From an uncultured Fidelibacterota bacterium (GTDB lineage: Bacteria; Marinisomatota; Marinisomatia; Marinisomatales; UBA1611), in contig CAJWMI010000056.1 of the NCBI GenBank assembly GCA_913043185.1, positions 1 to 11,212 on the forward strand: a DNA stretch of 11,212 nt, written 5' to 3'. Below, in pieces: positions 7,911-11,212 of the stretch; position 1 is the stretch's first letter, and each line of letters begins with the position of its first letter. A program made the position numbers and the translations under genes. The notes beneath the pieces were generated by a model. The model ran no database searches and was not told the origin of the DNA. It was given only the letters and a program-made list of their open reading frames with translations.

Positions 7911-8721
7911 CCGCTAAGGTTTCGTCTTGGGCAACGCCAAATGATGGATATATTATACCATACTTTAGGTAGTTTATAGATCGTATGATAAAAAATAGCA
8001 ACCCCAGTATAATTAAAAACCATGGCGCACGAACACATGAAAACATTGCCAGAATAAATAAAGGATAGAACTGCAACCTTTTAATGTGCCTGACATGACT
8101 GGGCCATATAAGAGCAACAGCAGGAAAAAATAAAGAAACCATAGAAACAGTACTGATGATAGGGTCATCGAGATTGTATCCGATAACTGTAGACAGGACC
8201 ATCAATAGTAATGAAATAAAAAGATACTTAACCTTGTTATCCCAGTTATTAATTTTCCAATCATTATTTTCCTGATCGTAGGATATTTTAAACTCATAGA
8301 TCAATATTCCAGCAGCAATTGAACTAAAATATGGCACAACGCCGATAATATTAACTTCTGCAAACATCATATTTACAGCACCAATCAAAAAACAAACTGA
8401 CACAACAATAAAATTATTCAGTAAATCAAAATATCCTAAACGATTATCACTTCGTTTCCATATACCTTTTTTTGATGTTATATAAAATACTGTGGTCGCC
8501 AAGACTAATCTAATTATTCCATCCACATATCCAGACCAGTCCCAATAGCTGTATCTGTCAACATGACCAAGCATATACGTAAAACCTGATACGGTCACAG
8601 TCCAAACTGCAAATAGATAAATAATATTATATTTTTCTAACAGCTCAGCATAGACATTTATATCATTTTTTATTATTTGATATTTTTTAGAACCCTTTGG
8701 AATTAACCTTGCTAAAATCAT
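7903..8721 (-). CDS. Unrecognised polytopic membrane protein
   Basis: A 272-residue protein I cannot assign to a family. Hydrophobic stretches near residues 33-51, 66-82, 103-121, 124-142, 164-182, 187-206 and 218-247 suggest about 7-8 membrane helices. Between them are polar loops at about 83-101 and 144-163 and a soluble, mildly acidic C-terminal tail after about 250. There is no cleavable signal peptide; the first 20 residues are basic. Aromatic and charged residues cluster in loops (HVDRYSYWDW at 53-62; PSHVRHIKR at 207-215). No prenyltransferase DxxxD motif or Walker motif is visible. The gene starts 29 bp after the transporter and overlaps the reductase by 8 nt. A role with the reductase, perhaps presenting or modifying a lipid, is inferred from position only. 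Confidence 0.8.
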   Translation of the reverse strand: MILARLIPKGSKKYQIIKNDINVYAELLEKYNIIYLFAVWTVTVSGFTYMLGHVDRYSYWDWSGYVDGIIRLVLATTVFYITSKKGIWKRSDNRLGYFDLLNNFIVVSVCFLIGAVNMMFAEVNIIGVVPYFSSIAAGILIYEFKISYDQENNDWKINNWDNKVKYLFISLLLMVLSTVIGYNLDDPIISTVSMVSLFFPAVALIWPSHVRHIKRLQFYPLFILAMFSCVRAPWFLIILGLLFFIIRSINYLKYGIIYPSFGVAQDETLADV

Positions 8722-8750
8722 ATTGCTTTTTCCAATAGTGAAATAGGTAT

Positions 8751-10148
8751 CTAAAAACCAGCCATCTCTTGTAATGAAATTCCAAAAATTAAATCAGAAA
8801 CTTCATTTAGGATAATAAGACAAACAATTAATGAAGAAACAATAAAAAGGGAATTAGTAATAGTTTTAACCAAGTCCCAATCTATTTTTATACTCTCCAT
8901 TCCTATTTTTACTTCATCTAAAAATGCACCTACTCCCCATTTATTTAAAATAAAAATAGCCGTCAGTGCGCCACCTATTGGGAGCATATACTTTGATGAT
9001 AATTCGTCCATAAAATCAAAGAAGGATATATCAAAGATACTGGTGATATTGAAACTTCCGAGAGAAAGTGAACAAAATATGCCTACAATTGTAATAACGC
9101 CACCAAACGAAAGTGTAGCTCTTTCTCTTGACCAGCCTTTTTCATCAATGAAATAAGCTGTAATAACCTCTAGAATAGAAATAGCCGAGGTTAGCGCTGC
9201 CATAAACAAGATAAAAAAGAATAGCGTACCCCATAACAAGCCTCCTCCTATTTGTGGAAATATAGTAGGCAATACAACGAAAATAAGTCCAGCACCAGCG
9301 CTAGGGTCTGCCCCCATCGCAAAAACAATGGTAAAAATAGCAGTACCAGCAAGCATAGCGATTGCGGTATCCAATAGAATAACCCATATTGCTGAACTAA
9401 AAAGATTTTGTTTTTTATCTAGGTAGCTTCCATAGGTTAACATTGTTCCCATTCCTAGGCTCAAGGTAAAAAAAGCATGTCCTAATGCTAAAACAATACT
9501 AGACGGCGTTAGGTCTGAAAATTTTGGTTTAAAAAGAAAAATTAACCCTTCACTTCCACCATCAAGTGTAAGCCCTCTTACAACAAGGACTCCAAGAATC
9601 ACAATAATAAGAGGCATCATTATTTTTGCCCCCTCCTCTATTCCAGATTTTACTCCTTTGATAATGATCCCTATACAGAAAGACATGAATAAAAGCTGCC
9701 AAAAAATTGGATTAATACTGTTACTTACAAAACTATTAAATACCTCCCCAGAGGCGTCAGCATTTCCTGATAAAGACTCGAAACCACCAGATAAAGAATA
9801 TACAGTATATCGAAGAGTCCAGCCACCAACAACCCCGTAGAAAGATAGAATAACAAACGCAGAAGCAACTCCAAGAAAACCAACCCATTTCCAATTAGAT
9901 TTATCAGCTAATTTATTAAATGCGCCCACCGGACTTAGTTGAGTATTCCTGCCAATCACTAGCTCACCTAAAAGAATCGGCAGTCCGACAACTAGAATAC
10001 AGACCAGATAAACAATCGTAAATGCCGCACCTCCATTCTGACCTGCCATATGAGGATATTTCCATATATTGCCCAAGCCCACTGCCGAACCAGATGCCGC
10101 AAGAATGAAACCTAACTTCGAGCCCCAATGTTCACGTTTATTGATCAT
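8751..10148 (-). CDS. Neurotransmitter:sodium symporter (NSS/SNF) family transporter
   Basis: A 465-residue inner-membrane, sodium-coupled importer, probably of an amino acid, with the LeuT fold and about 11 helices as in many bacterial members. The N-terminus aligns with LeuT without gaps: Arg5, Trp8, Gly20, Ala22, Val23 and Asn27 sit at LeuT numbering, in SGSAVGLGNIWKYP. Tyr104 in SFYGVVGG probably matches LeuT Tyr108, the substrate carboxylate contact. TM6 has HAFFTLSLGMG (224-234) with Thr228 as the Na1-type ligand. TM8 has AALTSA (317-322), giving the Na2 ligands Ala317, Thr320 and Ser321. Lys30 replaces the extracellular gate Arg30. The substrate cannot be read from the sequence. The ATG overlaps the upstream stop by one base and has a strong AAGGAGG site at 10155-10161, the best ribosome binding site in the window. 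Confidence 0.95.
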   Translation of the reverse strand: MINKREHWGSKLGFILAASGSAVGLGNIWKYPHMAGQNGGAAFTIVYLVCILVVGLPILLGELVIGRNTQLSPVGAFNKLADKSNWKWVGFLGVASAFVILSFYGVVGGWTLRYTVYSLSGGFESLSGNADASGEVFNSFVSNSINPIFWQLLFMSFCIGIIIKGVKSGIEEGAKIMMPLIIVILGVLVVRGLTLDGGSEGLIFLFKPKFSDLTPSSIVLALGHAFFTLSLGMGTMLTYGSYLDKKQNLFSSAIWVILLDTAIAMLAGTAIFTIVFAMGADPSAGAGLIFVVLPTIFPQIGGGLLWGTLFFFILFMAALTSAISILEVITAYFIDEKGWSRERATLSFGGVITIVGIFCSLSLGSFNITSIFDISFFDFMDELSSKYMLPIGGALTAIFILNKWGVGAFLDEVKIGMESIKIDWDLVKTITNSLFIVSSLIVCLIILNEVSDLIFGISLQEMAGF

Positions 10149-10561
10149 TATTTTCCTCCTTGTTTTTCTTCTAACTCTATAGAGGCATCCATAATCTGAT
10201 TAAATGGACTAAGATGTGCATCGACCATAGCATCTATCATACTATAGAAATATAGAAATATTACCCACCAGGCATACTTATTTCTTTTCTCTAGGTATCT
10301 GTTCTTTCGAAGTAAATAATCACCGGAATCATAATTAGAATATATCTTAGAATTTTCTAACCATGACTGTATTGCCATAATCTCTAGACCCATAATTGTA
10401 AAACCTTTAATTATTCTGCCGTTATATATTTGTCCTCCACCCGGGATAATCGATGCCAAAAACGCTTTCTTTGGATTTTTGATTATTGTAGAATCTGAAA
10501 CATCCCCAAAAAGAGGAATCATCATTACAAGTAATAGACTACTTTTTTTTATAATTAACAT
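10148..10561 (-). CDS. DUF5683-like small membrane protein
   Basis: About 137 residues. A basic, hydrophobic N-terminus (residues 1-19) looks like a signal peptide or anchor. Next comes a conserved block, NPKKAFLASIIPGGGQIYNG, near residues 29-48. A hydrophobic segment follows at about 51-66, then a charged Lys/Arg/Tyr-rich middle and a second membrane segment near 96-112 ending in DAMVDAHLSPF. The KAxxxSxxPGxGQxYNG and DAxVDAHL signatures are those I associate with DUF5683, a family of unknown function common in Bacteroidota and relatives. I chose the ATG at 10559-10561, which overlaps the RidA stop as TGATG. A TTG one codon upstream (10562-10564) is open but less likely. Its stop overlaps the transporter start by one base. 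The function is unknown; it may be an envelope protein. Confidence 0.8.
   Translation of the reverse strand: MLIIKKSSLLLVMMIPLFGDVSDSTIIKNPKKAFLASIIPGGGQIYNGRIIKGFTIMGLEIMAIQSWLENSKIYSNYDSGDYLLRKNRYLEKRNKYAWWVIFLYFYSMIDAMVDAHLSPFNQIMDASIELEEKQGGK
10155..10161 (-). promoter_or_regulatory. Strong Shine-Dalgarno site of the NSS transporter
   Basis: AAGGAGG on the minus strand sits 6 nt before the transporter ATG, inside the last codons of the upstream DUF5683-like gene. Most other starts here lack a comparable site, so the transporter is probably translated independently and more strongly than its neighbours. Confidence 0.75.
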
Positions 10562-10977
10562 CAACTTTCTATAGCTATACAGTCAATCTCTACTCTAGCA
10601 CCAAGTGGTAAACCTGCAACCTCTACAGTTGACCTCGCAGGAAAATTTGTTTCGCCAAAAAATTCTTTAAATGCCTCATTTAAATCAGCAAAATCGTTTA
10701 GATCCTTTAGGTAAACCGTAAGCTTTATAATATTAACTAAGGAAAGATTTTTGGCTATTAATATTGCTAAAATATTATTTAATACCTGTAGAGACTGACT
10801 CTTAGTGTCTGACGCCTCTATTTTCCCAGACGCGGGATTTATACCAATCTGACCAGAAGTATATAAGAAACCCCCTGCCGAAACAGCCTGACTGTATGTA
10901 CCAACAGCTCCAGGAGCGTTTTTTGTTTTTATTAGTTCTCTTATTGGTTTCCTGGTTTCTGAATTTTCTCTTGACAT
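10561..10977 (-). CDS. ridA: RidA family enamine/imine deaminase
   Basis: 138 residues, close to the family's usual 125-130 plus a short N-terminal extension of about 15. Seen: NAPGAVGTYSQAV near 20-32, YTSGQIGINPASG near 39-51, KLTVYLKDLNDFADLNEAF in the middle, FPARSTVEVAGLP, and the C-terminal GARVEIDCIAIE with the conserved catalytic arginine that binds the substrate carboxylate. Known role: trimeric cytoplasmic enzyme hydrolysing 2-aminoacrylate and related enamines/imines released by PLP enzymes, preventing damage to other PLP enzymes. The ATG at 10975-10977 is preferred because GAGG (10984-10987) lies 6 nt upstream. A GTG four codons earlier (10987-10989) is open but would use up that site. 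First complete gene of the coupled run; a 67-bp gap separates it from the gene upstream. Confidence 0.94.
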   Translation of the reverse strand: MSRENSETRKPIRELIKTKNAPGAVGTYSQAVSAGGFLYTSGQIGINPASGKIEASDTKSQSLQVLNNILAILIAKNLSLVNIIKLTVYLKDLNDFADLNEAFKEFFGETNFPARSTVEVAGLPLGARVEIDCIAIES

Positions 10978-10983
10978 TTTTTT

Positions 10984-10987
10984 CCTC
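10984..10987 (-). promoter_or_regulatory. Ribosome binding site deciding the ridA start
   Basis: GAGG followed by six A residues precedes the ATG at 10975-10977. The spacing is right for that ATG, while the in-frame GTG at 10987-10989 overlaps the site and has no Shine-Dalgarno sequence of its own. Confidence 0.6.
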
Positions 10988-11044
10988 ACTATATTTCTAG
11001 TAAAATAATCTTAATAAATTTGAAAAATTAATGATTAAAAGATC

Positions 11045-11212
11045 CTAAGACTCATCGATCATACAGAGCGTTGGCAACCCAACATCTTCATTTAACTGTC
11101 TGAACACACTATTATCTATTTTCCTAAGAAAGAACTCACCAACCGCTGCTACTGTGGCCTCAAAAAGATGACCACCTTTCATATCTAGATTATGGTCCGA
11201 TAGAGTAACATG
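11045..11212 (-). CDS. C-terminal fragment of an unidentified protein (5' part beyond the window)
   Basis: An open frame enters from the right edge and stops with TAG at 11045-11047, giving the last 55 residues. It begins HVTLSDHNLDMKGGH and continues with an amphipathic helix-like stretch (LFEATVAAVGEFFLRKID), then a short tail ending MIDES. Coding is supported by the unbroken frame in line with the neighbouring gene run and by balanced residue composition. The fragment is too short for me to name. The helix and preceding polar loop vaguely resemble the ends of several hydrolases, but no catalytic motif is visible. It is followed by 67 bp of AT-rich DNA before ridA, with no convincing terminator hairpin, so it could be in the same operon. 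Confidence 0.6.
   Translation of the reverse strand, partial: HVTLSDHNLDMKGGHLFEATVAAVGEFFLRKIDNSVFRQLNEDVGLPTLCMIDES

Noticed and set aside
10562..10564. TTG start for the DUF5683-like protein
   Set aside because: It is one codon before an ATG that overlaps the RidA stop as TGATG, the typical coupling arrangement; nothing favours TTG.
10978..10989. GTG start for RidA four codons upstream of the chosen ATG
   Set aside because: The GTG overlaps the GAGG that serves as ribosome binding site for the ATG at 10975-10977 and has none of its own; family alignment does not need the extra residues.
11045..11212. Naming the right-edge fragment as an M28 metallopeptidase or S58 (DmpA-type) aminopeptidase
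   Set aside because: The loop-plus-helix ending gives a vague resemblance only; no metal ligand or nucleophile can be assigned in 55 residues.
1..11212. Defence island, CRISPR, prophage, insertion sequence or toxin-antitoxin pair
   Set aside because: Reading both strands I saw no spaced repeat array, no transposase or integrase, no terminal inverted repeats and no small toxin/antitoxin-like pair; the gene set is ordinary chromosomal.

Overview
The window is an AT-rich, densely packed bacterial chromosomal segment of ordinary, mostly housekeeping and metabolic genes. Nine genes lie on the minus strand in one long run from the right edge to position 823. One small gene, rpsT, points the other way, and a tenth minus-strand gene is cut by the left edge. 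I see no rRNA, tRNA, CRISPR array, insertion sequence or phage gene. Low GC, very short gaps, one-base stop/start overlaps, few clear Shine-Dalgarno sites and a DUF5683-type small membrane protein fit a free-living, possibly marine, bacterium of the Fibrobacterota-Chlorobiota-Bacteroidota sphere. Marinimicrobia (SAR406) is my best guess, but that is inference; no gene here fixes the phylum.

Left part (1-860): the N-terminal part of a MeaB/ArgK-type GTPase, a chaperone of methylmalonyl-CoA mutase, reads off the left edge. It is divergent from rpsT (ribosomal protein S20), which has a good sigma70-like promoter. rpsT converges with guaB with only 8 bp between their stops, and the probable rpsT terminator hairpin lies inside the 3' end of guaB on the opposite strand.

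Middle (823-6689): in transcription order, a 936-residue DEDDh exonuclease/DinG-type helicase fusion, a histidine ammonia-lyase (hutH) and IMP dehydrogenase (guaB). A 56-bp gap in front of hutH carries a perfect 7-bp inverted repeat with a 7-bp centre, between possible -35 and -10 boxes. It is the one place inside the run where a new promoter and operator look plausible. guaB begins with GTG, and its ribosome binding site overlaps the last codons of hutH.

Right part (6696-11212): in transcription order, an unidentified C-terminal gene fragment, RidA (enamine/imine deaminase), a DUF5683-like membrane protein, an NSS/SNF family sodium-dependent amino-acid transporter, an unrecognised membrane protein with about 7-8 helices, and a geranylgeranyl-reductase-family FAD enzyme. 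From RidA to the helicase the genes overlap or are separated by 29 bp or less, so co-transcription and translational coupling are likely.

Part of the content hangs together as amino-acid uptake and breakdown (NSS transporter, RidA, histidine ammonia-lyase) and part as prenyl-lipid or quinone modification (reductase plus the unknown membrane protein). These links are inference from position. I found no convincing new biological system. The best leads are the unknown membrane protein coupled to the reductase, the hutH-upstream palindrome, and the exonuclease/helicase fusion that keeps the E. coli DinG iron-sulfur cysteine spacing.
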